Part shown: one piece after another, positions 1 to 8,171 of the stretch | Layout: every line of letters begins with the position of its first letter | Numbering within the stretch: position 1 is the stretch's first letter | From: Pseudomonas capsici | GTDB taxonomy: Bacteria; Pseudomonadota; Gammaproteobacteria; Pseudomonadales; Pseudomonadaceae | Reading direction: 5' to 3' | NCBI RefSeq assembly: GCF_017165765.1 | Contig: NZ_JAFGZD010000011.1 | Location: 62,001 to 126,000, forward strand | DNA length: 64,000 nucleotides | Notes under the pieces: model-generated | What the model was told of the DNA's origin: nothing | The model's database searches: none | Seen by the model: only the letters and a program-made list of their open reading frames with translations | Program-made: the position numbers and the translations under genes

Positions 1-1
1 C

Positions 2-1237
2 AGCTACCTGGACCGCACCAACGTCGGTTTTGCCGCCATCAGCATGAACAAGGATCTGGGCCTGACCGCCACCATGTTCGGCTGGGCAGCAGGCCTGTTT
101 TTCTTTGGTTATTTCATTTTCGAGATCCCCAGCAACCTGCTCATGCAACGCTTCGGTGCCCGGGTCTGGATTGCCCGGATCATGATCACCTGGGGCCTGA
201 TTTCCATGGCCACAGCCTTCGCCACCGGGCCGATCAGCTTCAGCATCCTGCGCTTTTTGCTGGGCGTGGCAGAAGCCGGCTTCACGCCCGGGGTCTATCT
301 GTATTTCACCTACTGGTTTCCCGGTAAATGGCGTGCCAAGGCTATCGCTGCCTTCCTGCTGGGTATTCCCACCGCCAACATCATCGGTTCGCCATTGTCC
401 GGCTGGCTGATGGAAATGCACGGCATCATGGGGCTGAAAAACTGGCAGTTCCTGCTGATCGCCGAAGCCTTGCCAGCGGTGCTGCTGGGCATTGCCTGCC
501 TGTTCGTGCTGGTGGACACTCCGGCCAAGGCGCGCTGGATGAATGATCGGGAAAAAACCTGGCTGGGCGAGCGCCTCAAGCAAGAGCAGCAGGCCATCGG
601 CTCTTCCCACGGCAACACCTTGCGCAGCGCACTGACCAACCCCAAGGTCTTCACACTGGCCGCGATCAACTTCTGCTGCATCGTCGGTTCTGTCGGCATC
701 GGCCTGTGGATGCCACAGATCATCAAAAGCCTGGGCATGACCAACACCACCGTCGGTCTGGTCACAGCACTGCCTTATGTTCTCGGTGCAATATCCATGA
801 CGATCTGGGCACGCCTGGCCAACCGCAGCCAGCAACGCCTGCCCTATGTGGCCGGCGCACTCGCCTTTGCGGCCGTGGCTCTGGTGGGTGCTGCGCTCAC
901 TGACGAGCCGATAATGAAAGTCACCTGCCTGGCGTTGACCGTATCCGGCATCCTGTCATTCCAGGCGACCTTCTGGGCCATTCCGTCCACCATCCTGACC
1001 GGACGCGCCGCAGCAGGCGGGCTGGCGCTGATCGTCTCCATCGGCAACCTTGGAGGCTTTGCCGGTCCCTTCCTGATCGGCCTGATCAAGGACGCCACCC
1101 AGTCCTTCGCCGTCCCGTTCTACGTGGTCGCCTCGATCCTGATGCTCGGCACCTGCCTGATGCTCTGGCTCGGAGACCCGGCACGCCGCAAGGACGCCGA
1201 CGCCGGGCAGGCCGCTTACGACAGCGGCTCTCGGTAA
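2..1237 (+). CDS. MFS transporter, ACS (anion:cation symporter) family, 5' truncated by window edge
   Basis: This is a secondary transporter of the inner membrane, probably importing an organic or sugar acid with protons. The reading frame is open from base 2 and begins inside the family's first-helix motif (YLDRTNVGFA, compare YxDRxNxG), so only about 20-30 N-terminal residues are missing. The remaining roughly 410 residues hold about 12 hydrophobic helices. They include the GxxxxG-rich second-helix region and the RFLLGVAEAGFTPG motif typical of ACS/tartrate-phthalate-type carriers. A strong hairpin follows the stop. The substrate cannot be told from sequence because the neighbouring genes upstream are outside the window. 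Confidence 0.85.
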   Translation, partial: SYLDRTNVGFAAISMNKDLGLTATMFGWAAGLFFFGYFIFEIPSNLLMQRFGARVWIARIMITWGLISMATAFATGPISFSILRFLLGVAEAGFTPGVYLYFTYWFPGKWRAKAIAAFLLGIPTANIIGSPLSGWLMEMHGIMGLKNWQFLLIAEALPAVLLGIACLFVLVDTPAKARWMNDREKTWLGERLKQEQQAIGSSHGNTLRSALTNPKVFTLAAINFCCIVGSVGIGLWMPQIIKSLGMTNTTVGLVTALPYVLGAISMTIWARLANRSQQRLPYVAGALAFAAVALVGAALTDEPIMKVTCLALTVSGILSFQATFWAIPSTILTGRAAAGGLALIVSIGNLGGFAGPFLIGLIKDATQSFAVPFYVVASILMLGTCLMLWLGDPARRKDADAGQAAYDSGSR

Positions 1238-1246
1238 ACGCCTTCC

Positions 1247-1272
1247 GGCCGGCCCTGCTCAGAGGGCCGGCC
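1247..1272. terminator. GC-rich hairpin between convergent genes
   Basis: A perfect 10-bp stem (GGCCGGCCCT / AGGGCCGGCC) with a 6-nt loop lies between the MFS gene and the convergent DoxX gene. It could serve both strands. The tail is not T-rich on either side. Confidence 0.6.
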
Positions 1273-1277
1273 CTCCA

Positions 1278-1688
1278 TCAACCAAGAGTTGTTTCAAGAA
1301 CCGTGGCCGCAGGCGCATAAGGCGACTGCAGGTCACGAACAGCGTTTTGCGTTGAGAAGGAAGCCATCAGAAAAATGAGGCCCAAGGCAGCAGGCAGTGC
1401 GCTTTTGGGATTGCGGACACCCAGGTGAGCCATCCCGGACAATATCAGGTGATAGAACATGCCAGCGTAGGCAAGATCACTCAGCGCTACATTGAAATGC
1501 CAGAGAATGGCGAGGGGGCCGAGTACCTTGACGACGATCATGAACGGTACAAGCCACGGGGCCGAATATCCCAGCTCCGCCTGGGCCTTTCGCACAAAGT
1601 CGCCTTTGGCGATATAAAGACCTGCTGACGTGAAATAAAGCAGCGACAACAATACAGTGCTGATCCAGTAGAGGTAATAAGTGGTCAT
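1278..1688 (-). CDS. DoxX-like family membrane protein
   Basis: A small integral membrane protein of 136 residues with four hydrophobic helices, fitting the DoxX-like family. The start was set at the ATG giving MTTYYLYW, because it follows an AGAGAGAAAA purine stretch; the longer upstream frame would add an unlikely arginine-rich leader. Members of this family are often linked to redox or quinone stress and are commonly controlled by an adjacent HxlR regulator, as seems to be the case here with the divergent gene at 1770. The exact role is unknown. Confidence 0.75.
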   Translation of the reverse strand: MTTYYLYWISTVLLSLLYFTSAGLYIAKGDFVRKAQAELGYSAPWLVPFMIVVKVLGPLAILWHFNVALSDLAYAGMFYHLILSGMAHLGVRNPKSALPAALGLIFLMASFSTQNAVRDLQSPYAPAATVLETTLG

Positions 1689-1769
1689 TTTTTCTCTCTG
1701 ACTTGAAAGTAAGTTCAATAAGTGGCGAGGATGTCGCCTCACATGAACTTCAACAAGTAGGATGAATTA

Positions 1770-2156
1770 ATGGTGGCTAGTATGGAAAACCAGACTATTG
1801 AGGAAACTACAGTCAATATGCATGAAGAAATGCGTCGTGCATTTGCTCTGCTTTCAGGTAAATGGAAACTGGAAATCATGTGGCTGCTCAATCAGCGAAT
1901 CTATCGCTTTGGTGAGTTGCGCAAAGCCATTCCCGGTATTACTCAGCACATGCTTACAGCACAACTGCGAGAACTGGAGGCCGACGGCCTGGTATCGCGC
2001 ACCGTATTTGCGGAAGTACCACCGCGCGTCGAATATGAAATCACCCGGAAGGCTCGCGGCCTTGGGCCAACAATGGAAGCGCTCGCTGCCTGGTGGAGCG
2101 AATATGGAGCAAGCGTGCCGGTCAAGCCCGCCGCACGCGGGCGCAAGGCCAACTGA
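1770..2156 (+). CDS. HxlR-family winged-helix transcriptional regulator
   Basis: A 128-residue DNA-binding protein. The sequence shows the HxlR core: the LLSGKWKLEIMWLL helix, the FGELRKAIPGITQHMLTAQL recognition helix region, and the RTVFAEVPPRVEYEIT wing, which is near-diagnostic of the family. It is divergent from the DoxX gene with about 80 bp between them and most likely controls it. Internal ATGs at 1782 and 1818 are possible alternative starts. HxlR proteins typically sense electrophiles or quinones; the inducer here is unknown. Confidence 0.85.
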   Translation: MVASMENQTIEETTVNMHEEMRRAFALLSGKWKLEIMWLLNQRIYRFGELRKAIPGITQHMLTAQLRELEADGLVSRTVFAEVPPRVEYEITRKARGLGPTMEALAAWWSEYGASVPVKPAARGRKAN

Positions 2157-2158
2157 TA

Positions 2159-2183
2159 TGTCGCGGGTAAGCTCCCTCCCACG
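2159..2183 (-). repeat. REP unit (single)
   Basis: Read on the minus strand this is TCGTGGGAGGGAGCTTACC followed by CGCGACA, a near-canonical Pseudomonas REP unit lying just after the HxlR stop codon. Confidence 0.6.
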
Positions 2184-2236
2184 AGGTGTTCATCCTGTGA
2201 GAGGGTCGCGACAGCTTCATTTCAAACCACGTATCG

Positions 2237-4429
2237 CTATACCGCCTTCGCCCGTGCCGCATGCAGTTTCTTGTAGCTGTCGATCAGGCGCAGGTGTCTG
2301 TCGAGGCCTTCGAGTTTCATGCTGGTCGGCGTCAGGCCGTAAAAGCGGACGCTGCCGTCCATTGAGCCCAGCACCGCGTCCATTCGCTCGTTGCCGAACA
2401 TGCGGCGGAAGTTGACTTCGTAGTCTTCCAGCGCCAGTTCTTCGTCCAGTTCAACTTCCAGCACCACATTCAAGGCCTGATAGAACAGGCCGCGCTCGAC
2501 AGTGTTGTCGTTGAATTGCAGAAAGGCTTCTACCAGCTCTTTCGCCTCTTCAAACTTCTGCAGGGCGAGGTAGATCAGCAGTTTCAGCTCAAGGATCGTC
2601 AACTGGCCCCAGGCCGTGTTGTCGTCGAACTCGATGCCGATCAAGGTGGTAATGTCGGTGTAGTCATCCAGCTCGCTGTCTTCCAGGCGCTTGACCAGTT
2701 TTTTCAGGCTGGCGGCGTTCAGGCTGTGCAGGTTCAGGATGTCGGCACGGAACAGCAGCGCCTTGTTGGTGTTGTCCCAGATGAGGTCTTCCAGCGGGTA
2801 GATCTCGGAATAACCCGGCACCAGAATGCGACAGGCCGACGCACCCAAGTGCTCGTACACCGCCATGTACACTTCCTTGCCCATGTCTTCGAGAATGCCG
2901 AACAGTGTTGCGGCTTCTTCGGCGTTGGAGTTTTCGCCCTCGCCGGAGAAATCCCACTCGACAAATTCGAAGTCGGATCTGGCACTGAAGAAGCGCCACG
3001 ACACCACGCCGCTGGAGTCGATAAAGTGCTCGACGAAGTTATTGGGCTCGGTCACCGCATGGCTTTCAAAGGTCGGCTGCGGCAAATCGTTCAGGCCTTC
3101 GAAACTGCGGCCCTGCAGCAATTCGGTCAGGCTGCGCTCCAGCGCCACTTCAAAGCTTGGGTGCGCGCCGAACGAGGCGAACACGCCACCGGTACGCGGG
3201 TTCATCAGGGTGACGCACATCACCGGGAATTCGCCGCCCAAGGACGCATCCTTCACCAGAACGGGAAAGCCCTGCTCTTCCAGACCCTGAATACCGGCCA
3301 GGATGCCGGGGTATTTCGCCAACACGTCCTGCGGCACATCCGGCAAGGCGATTTCACCTTCCAGAATTTCGCGCTTCACCGCCCGCTCGAAGATTTCCGA
3401 CAGGCATTGAACCTGTGCTTCGGCCAGTGTGTTGCCAGCACTCATGCCATTGCTGAGGAACAGGTTTTCGATCAGGTTGGACGGGAAGTACACCACCTCG
3501 CCATCCGACTGGCGCACATACGGCAGCGAGCAGATGCCACGCTCCACATTCCCGGAGTTGGTGTCGTATAGATGCGAGCCGCGCAGTTCGCCGTCGGGGT
3601 TGTAGATGTCCAGACAGTATTCGTCGAGGATTTCTTCCGGCAGCGCGTCTTTACGGCCCGGCTTGAACCAGCGCTCGTCCGGGTAATGCACGAACTCGGC
3701 ATTGGCGATGTCTTCGCCCCAGAACTGGTCGTTGTAGAAGAAGTTGCAGTTGAGCCGCTCGATGAACTCGCCCAGCGCCGACGCCAGTGCGCCTTCCTTG
3801 GTCGCGCCCTTGCCATTGGTAAAGCACATCGGCGATTGCGCGTCGCGGATATGCAGCGACCAGACATTGGGAACGATATTGCGCCACGAGGCGATTTCGA
3901 TCTTCATGCCAAGACCCGCCAGGATGCCCGACATATTGGCAATGGTCTGCTCCAGGGGCAGATCCTTGCCGACAATGCAGGTGCCCTCTCCCGAGGACAG
4001 ACTCGGCATCAGCAACGCCTGAGCATCGGCGTCCAGATTCTCCACTTCTTCGATCACGAACTCAGGCCCGGCCTGCACCACCTTTTTTACCGTGCAACGG
4101 TCGATGGAGCGCAGGATGCCCTGACGGTCCTTGGCGGAGATATCGGCAGGCAGTTCGACCTGGATCTTGAAGATCTGGTTGTAGCGGTTTTCCGGATCGA
4201 CAATGTTGTTCTGCGACAGGCGAATGTTGTCGGTGGGGATATTGCGGGTTTCGCAGTACAACTTCACAAAGTAAGCCGCACACAAGGCCGATGAAGCCAG
4301 GAAATAGTCGAACGGTCCCGGTGCCGAACCATCGCCCTTGTAGCGGATAGGTTGATCGGCAACCACCGTGAAGTCATCGAACTTGGCTTCAAGTCGGAGG
4401 TTGTCGAGAAAGTTGACCTTGATTTCCAT
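2237..4429 (-). CDS. OsmC domain / YcaO domain fusion protein
   Basis: A 730-residue cytosolic protein. Residues 1 to about 140 look like an OsmC fold (PFDYFLASSALCAAYFVKLYC carries the OsmC helix and cysteine). Residues from about 150 to 560 are a YcaO domain with the ATP-binding acidic motifs (for example LGEFIERLNCNFF and QCLSEIFERAVKREI). The C-terminal part matches the helical tail of E. coli YcaO. YcaO proteins activate amide backbones with ATP, and E. coli YcaO is implicated in RimO-dependent methylthiolation of ribosomal protein S12. No precursor peptide or RiPP partner is next to it, so a housekeeping role is more likely than a biosynthetic one. The OsmC fusion is longer than E. coli YcaO. 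Confidence 0.85.
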   Translation of the reverse strand: MEIKVNFLDNLRLEAKFDDFTVVADQPIRYKGDGSAPGPFDYFLASSALCAAYFVKLYCETRNIPTDNIRLSQNNIVDPENRYNQIFKIQVELPADISAKDRQGILRSIDRCTVKKVVQAGPEFVIEEVENLDADAQALLMPSLSSGEGTCIVGKDLPLEQTIANMSGILAGLGMKIEIASWRNIVPNVWSLHIRDAQSPMCFTNGKGATKEGALASALGEFIERLNCNFFYNDQFWGEDIANAEFVHYPDERWFKPGRKDALPEEILDEYCLDIYNPDGELRGSHLYDTNSGNVERGICSLPYVRQSDGEVVYFPSNLIENLFLSNGMSAGNTLAEAQVQCLSEIFERAVKREILEGEIALPDVPQDVLAKYPGILAGIQGLEEQGFPVLVKDASLGGEFPVMCVTLMNPRTGGVFASFGAHPSFEVALERSLTELLQGRSFEGLNDLPQPTFESHAVTEPNNFVEHFIDSSGVVSWRFFSARSDFEFVEWDFSGEGENSNAEEAATLFGILEDMGKEVYMAVYEHLGASACRILVPGYSEIYPLEDLIWDNTNKALLFRADILNLHSLNAASLKKLVKRLEDSELDDYTDITTLIGIEFDDNTAWGQLTILELKLLIYLALQKFEEAKELVEAFLQFNDNTVERGLFYQALNVVLEVELDEELALEDYEVNFRRMFGNERMDAVLGSMDGSVRFYGLTPTSMKLEGLDRHLRLIDSYKKLHAARAKAV

Positions 4430-4517
4430 GCGGGATTACCAGAATAGCGAGCAAACGATTGGCGCCCATTATCCGGTTTTTCAGCTGGAAGTCTTGCGCT
4501 TTGCGGACGGCTGCGGC

Positions 4518-5381
4518 TCAGGCCATGGCATCGAGCTCGGCCAGCAGCTCTGGCGCAAGGTTCAATTCGCTGGCTGTCAGGTTCTCTCGCAGATGAGCCA
4601 CAGACGATGTGCCGGGAATCAGCAGGATATTGGGAGAGCGCTTGAGCAGCCACGCCAGCGCCACACAAAGCTGTGATGCACCTGCACGCCGGGCAACGCT
4701 CGCCAGGACTTCGGACTGCAGCGGCGTGAAACCACCCAGAGGAAAGAACGGCACATAGGCGATGCCTTGGGCCTCCAGATCGGCAATCAGAGACTCGTCA
4801 TTGCGATGCGACAGGTTGTAGTGGTTCTGCACGCAGGCGACCCTGGCGATACCTTGCGCCTGCTTGACTTGAGAGGCCGTGACGTTGCTCAGCCCAAGGT
4901 GCCGGATCAATCCCTGTTGCTGCAGTTCGGCCAGTACCGTGAACGGCTCTTCGATAGAACCTTCGGCGGGCGCGTTTTGAGTACCCCAGGCCCTGAAGTT
5001 CACGACATCCAGCACGTCCAGTTGCAGATAGCGCAAGTTGTCGTGTACGGCACGAATCAGATCGTCCGGATCATGGGCCGGCAGCCATGAAGCATCGCTG
5101 CCACGCCGGACACCCACCTTGGTGGCAATCACCAGGTTATCGGCGTAAGGGTGCAGAGCCTGACGAATCAACTGGTTGGTGATGTTCGGCCCGTAGAAGT
5201 CGGCAGTGTCGATATGGTTGACACCGGACTCCAGCGCGCCACGCAGCACTGCGATTGCCGCGTCCGGGTCCTTGGGTGGACCAAAGACATGAGGACCTGC
5301 CAACTGCATCGCGCCGTAGCCCATGCGATTGATTGTGCGGTCACCCAGTAGAAATGTACCTGCCTTGCTGGCGTCGCTCAT
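4518..5381 (-). CDS. Aldo/keto reductase
   Basis: A NADPH-dependent oxidoreductase of 287 residues with the (beta/alpha)8 fold. The catalytic tetrad positions are readable at Asp58 (HIDTADFYG), Tyr63 and Lys88 (IATKVG). Where the tetrad His is expected the sequence reads VVNFRAWG, so the usual His appears to be replaced. The start ATG at 5381 gives MSDASKAGTFLLG; the long upstream frame is non-coding and covers the intergenic region. It is divergent from the LysR gene at 5484, which probably regulates it. The substrate is unknown. Confidence 0.85.
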   Translation of the reverse strand: MSDASKAGTFLLGDRTINRMGYGAMQLAGPHVFGPPKDPDAAIAVLRGALESGVNHIDTADFYGPNITNQLIRQALHPYADNLVIATKVGVRRGSDASWLPAHDPDDLIRAVHDNLRYLQLDVLDVVNFRAWGTQNAPAEGSIEEPFTVLAELQQQGLIRHLGLSNVTASQVKQAQGIARVACVQNHYNLSHRNDESLIADLEAQGIAYVPFFPLGGFTPLQSEVLASVARRAGASQLCVALAWLLKRSPNILLIPGTSSVAHLRENLTASELNLAPELLAELDAMA

Positions 5382-5437
5382 GTGATCTGCCTCTGTCCAA
5401 TAGTGATGTGCAGCCACTATAGGTATTGACGACTGAT

Positions 5438-5458
5438 CTGATAATCCATTGCAATCAG
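5438..5458. promoter_or_regulatory. Candidate LysR-type operator (CTGAT-N11-ATCAG)
   Basis: In the 102-bp divergent promoter region between the aldo/keto reductase and its LysR neighbour there is CTGAT, 11 bases, then ATCAG. This fits the T-N11-A architecture of LysR-type regulator sites. Assigned by pattern only. Confidence 0.4.
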
Positions 5459-5483
5459 CACAGCTTGTACGGGAGAGCGAACA

Positions 5484-6380
5484 GTGACAACAGACATTCA
5501 GGACTTGCTGGCATTCGTGGCGGTGGTCAACGCTGCGGGTTTTCGTGAAGGTGCCAGGGTCAGCGGCAAGTCCGCATCGAGCCTCAGCGATGCAGTACGC
5601 CGCATGGAAGCACGCCTGGGAGTGCGTCTGCTCAATCGCACCACGCGCAGCGTGACACCGACCGAGGCCGGCAGAAAACTGATGGAACGCATCGTACCGG
5701 CACTGGGCGAAGTCGAGGCGGCACTGGATGTGGTGAACGACTTTCGCGACAGACCTTCCGGCACGCTCAGGCTGAACGTGCCCCTGAGCGCCGCGCGGGT
5801 GGTGTTGCCTTCGATCATCACGCCATTTCTGCAAGCCTATCCCGAGATCCGCCTGGAAGTGATTGCAGAGGAAAGCTTCGTCGATGTGCTCGCGGCGGGC
5901 TGCGACGCGGGTATTCGTTACGATGAGCGTCTGGAACAGGACATGATTGCGATCCCCATCGGGCCGCGTATCCAGCGTTGTGCTACGGCAGCCTCACCGG
6001 CTTATCTGGACGCACGGGGGCGTCCCGAGCATCCACGCGACCTGCTTGAGCATGCCTGTCTGCGGGGCAGATTTCCCAGCGGCGCAATGCCTGCCTGGGA
6101 ATACGAGCGCAATGGCGAAGTGATCTGCGTCGAGCCCAGTGGCCCGCTGGTGGTCAGGATAGGCGGCGCAATGGATATGGCCATACAGACGGCCATCGAT
6201 GGCCTGGGGATTATCCATCTGTTCGAAGACTGGTTACGGCCTCATCTGGACAGTGGCGCCCTCGAACCGGTACTCGAGCCCTGGTGGCAGAACTTTTCGG
6301 GGCCGTTTCTCTATTACCCCGGGCGTCGTTACCTGCCCTCGCCCTTGCGGGCCTTCATTGATTTCATCAAGGCAGGCTGA
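5484..6380 (+). CDS. LysR-family transcriptional regulator
   Basis: A 298-residue LysR protein: N-terminal winged HTH (residues about 1-60, SSLSDAVRRMEARLGVRLLNRTTRSVTPT is readable, with the recognition helix in VRRMEARLGVRLL) and a C-terminal effector-binding domain ending in FLYYPGRRYLPSPLRAFIDF, typical of the CrgA/DsdC-like subgroup. The GTG/ATG region around 5484 is preceded by GGGAGAG. It is divergent from the aldo/keto reductase gene, the usual arrangement for a LysR activator and its target. The inducer is unknown. Confidence 0.85.
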   Translation: MTTDIQDLLAFVAVVNAAGFREGARVSGKSASSLSDAVRRMEARLGVRLLNRTTRSVTPTEAGRKLMERIVPALGEVEAALDVVNDFRDRPSGTLRLNVPLSAARVVLPSIITPFLQAYPEIRLEVIAEESFVDVLAAGCDAGIRYDERLEQDMIAIPIGPRIQRCATAASPAYLDARGRPEHPRDLLEHACLRGRFPSGAMPAWEYERNGEVICVEPSGPLVVRIGGAMDMAIQTAIDGLGIIHLFEDWLRPHLDSGALEPVLEPWWQNFSGPFLYYPGRRYLPSPLRAFIDFIKAG

Positions 6381-6387
6381 ACCGCCC

Positions 6388-6407
6388 CGCCCTCATCGGG
6401 CAGGGCG
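6388..6407. terminator. Weak hairpin between convergent genes
   Basis: A short inverted repeat (CGCCCT / AGGGCG, 8-nt loop) lies between the LysR stop and the convergent quinone oxidoreductase stop. The stem is short, so the call is tentative. Confidence 0.3.
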
Positions 6408-6426
6408 ACGAACGCTTCTGCAGGAT

Positions 6427-7356
6427 TCAACCCTCAGGTTCGGCAATAACGATCTTGCCCCGCGCCCGCCCGGACAACTGACGCGCCCAGGCTTCGTCGA
6501 ACGCCTCGAAAGGCCGCTCAAGATCAATCACCACCCGCACGTTGTTTTCGGCGATGTATGACACCAGCTCGCCCAGTTGCTCGGCGTAAGGCTTGGCGTA
6601 GAACATGCTTGCCGTCACCTTGTAGACCCCGGCTGCGGCCTGATCCGGCGGCATCACTGTGGATACCAGCCGTCCCCATTTGCGCAGAACCTTATAGGAA
6701 TGCAACTGAGTGTCGCCCCCGACCAGATCAAGCACGACATCGACCTCGGAAACGACAGCGGTGAAGTCCTGCGATCTGTAATCGATGACATGATCCGCAC
6801 CGAGACTGCGCGCCAGTTCCAGACCTTCTCCCGACGCCGTGGCGATCACCCGCGCACCGGCCTTGTGAGCGAACTGAACGGCGAACGTGCCAACGCCACC
6901 CGCCCCCGCATGAATCAAGACGGTTTCGCCGCGCTTCAGACCTGCGCCCGCAAACAGCGCATACCAGGCCGTTACCGCTGCGGTGGGAATTGCGGCACCT
7001 TCGACATACGACAGGTTTCCGGGCAAACGCACACACGCACTGGCGGGTATCGCGGCGAACTCCGCCAGGCCGCCACATTTGCCTGCGTCGGCCCAGGCAA
7101 TCACCTGGTCGCCTGGCAGCCATTGCCTGACCGCCGAACCGACCCGCTCCACGGTGCCCGCAAAGTCAGTGGCGAGGGTCAACGGCAGCGCGATATCAAA
7201 GAACCGGGTTGCGACGCCTGACACCACCAGCGCATCCAGAGGATTGAGCGCCGCTGCCTGGACACGGACCAGCACCTCATCCGGCGCAATAACGGGAACA
7301 GGTACCTCCTTTTGACTGGGGATATCGTTGAAGGCATCGATGCGAATGGCTTTCAT
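6427..7356 (-). CDS. NADP-dependent quinone oxidoreductase / MDR-family alcohol dehydrogenase
   Basis: A 309-residue zinc-independent medium-chain reductase. The N-terminal GroES-like domain includes AAALNPLDALVVSG. The Rossmann fold carries VLIHAGAGGVGTFAVQFA, the AGGVG NADPH-binding signature of quinone oxidoreductases. The structural zinc cysteines are absent. The start at 7356 is fixed by AGGAGAG eight bases upstream; the longer frame would run into the TetR gene. It lies 43 bp downstream of the TetR gene on the same strand and is likely co-transcribed and repressed by it. Probable role: detoxification of enones or quinones. Confidence 0.85.
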   Translation of the reverse strand: MKAIRIDAFNDIPSQKEVPVPVIAPDEVLVRVQAAALNPLDALVVSGVATRFFDIALPLTLATDFAGTVERVGSAVRQWLPGDQVIAWADAGKCGGLAEFAAIPASACVRLPGNLSYVEGAAIPTAAVTAWYALFAGAGLKRGETVLIHAGAGGVGTFAVQFAHKAGARVIATASGEGLELARSLGADHVIDYRSQDFTAVVSEVDVVLDLVGGDTQLHSYKVLRKWGRLVSTVMPPDQAAAGVYKVTASMFYAKPYAEQLGELVSYIAENNVRVVIDLERPFEAFDEAWARQLSGRARGKIVIAEPEG

Positions 7357-7399
7357 GGTGCAACTCTCCTGATGGAACACAAGTGCATCCAGCAGCCAG

Positions 7400-8089
7400 T
7401 CACGGCTGACGGGGTGATAGCCCGGCACGGTCCACTCGACCGGTTGCCGCGCCATAAAGAAAGGTGTGCACGGCGCTGGCGACAATGCTGTCGACCTTCT
7501 CGGCAGAAAGCTCTGTGGGGATCAGCCCGACGATGGCGCGTAACTTGAGATCACTGGAAATCATGCTGACAAATTGCACAGCCAGCGCATCGGCCGGAAT
7601 CGCGCTTGAGAAAGCGGGTTCTGCCTGGGCCTGCTGCTCGGCAATCCAGCGCGCCAGAATCCCGATGACTTTCTGGTAGCTGCACGCAAGCATGGCCTGT
7701 GCAATTTCCGGGAAGCGCTTGCCTTCGGTGGTCAGCAGGCGGTGAACGGCCAGTGTTCGCGGCGACAGTGCGATTCGTACCAGTTCGATCCCGAAGCCCG
7801 AGAGAACCCGCTCGACTTCAAGCCCTTGAATGTTCATTTCTTCCAGGGGTTTGGCCATCTCGGCACAGATATGCATCATCGCGGCCTCGAACAGGCCTTC
7901 CTTGCCGCCAAAATGGCTGTACACATTGCGTCGCGAGCCCCCCACGCGAGCAATCAGATCGTCGACAGCCACGGCGTCGAAACCACGCTCCAGAAACAGT
8001 TGCGCCGCAACCACCGTCAGGTTGTCGACCCGCTGCGCGCCTTTTGGGGTGCGATGCGCGCTGGAGGCCGTGCTGCGCTGTATAGCCAT
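7400..8089 (-). CDS. TetR-family transcriptional regulator
   Basis: A 229-residue repressor with N-terminal HTH (AVDDLIARVGGSRRNVYSHF then GGKEGLF, residues about 35-65) and a C-terminal all-helical ligand domain of the AefR-like type. The start at the ATG of MAIQRSTASS (8089) was chosen because the palindrome at 8115-8130 lies just upstream and the longer frame would read through it. It is followed at 43 bp by the quinone oxidoreductase gene, suggesting an autoregulated two-gene operon. The ligand is unknown. Confidence 0.85.
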   Translation of the reverse strand: MAIQRSTASSAHRTPKGAQRVDNLTVVAAQLFLERGFDAVAVDDLIARVGGSRRNVYSHFGGKEGLFEAAMMHICAEMAKPLEEMNIQGLEVERVLSGFGIELVRIALSPRTLAVHRLLTTEGKRFPEIAQAMLACSYQKVIGILARWIAEQQAQAEPAFSSAIPADALAVQFVSMISSDLKLRAIVGLIPTELSAEKVDSIVASAVHTFLYGAATGRVDRAGLSPRQP

Positions 8090-8114
8090 GGAATGGGTGC
8101 CTTTGAATAAATTT

Positions 8115-8130
8115 GGTACGGTACAGTACC
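8115..8130. promoter_or_regulatory. Palindromic operator upstream of the TetR gene
   Basis: GGTACGGTACAGTACC is a near-perfect palindrome built of GTAC steps, 26 bp upstream of the TetR start codon. It is flanked by a weaker outer TTTGGT / ACCAAA pair. Position and symmetry suggest the TetR autoregulatory site. Confidence 0.55.
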
Positions 8131-8171
8131 ACACCAAAATAGTTTGAAAAGCCCCACATGACTCTTTGAAG

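Noticed and set aside
2516..3571. 351-codon open frame on the plus strand opposite the OsmC-YcaO gene
   Set aside because: It is the antisense shadow of a clearly conserved protein; its product is Gln/Val-rich without recognisable domains.
5382..5834. N-terminal extension of the aldo/keto reductase frame
   Set aside because: It would overlap the divergent promoter and the LysR gene; the ATG at 5381 gives the expected family N-terminus.
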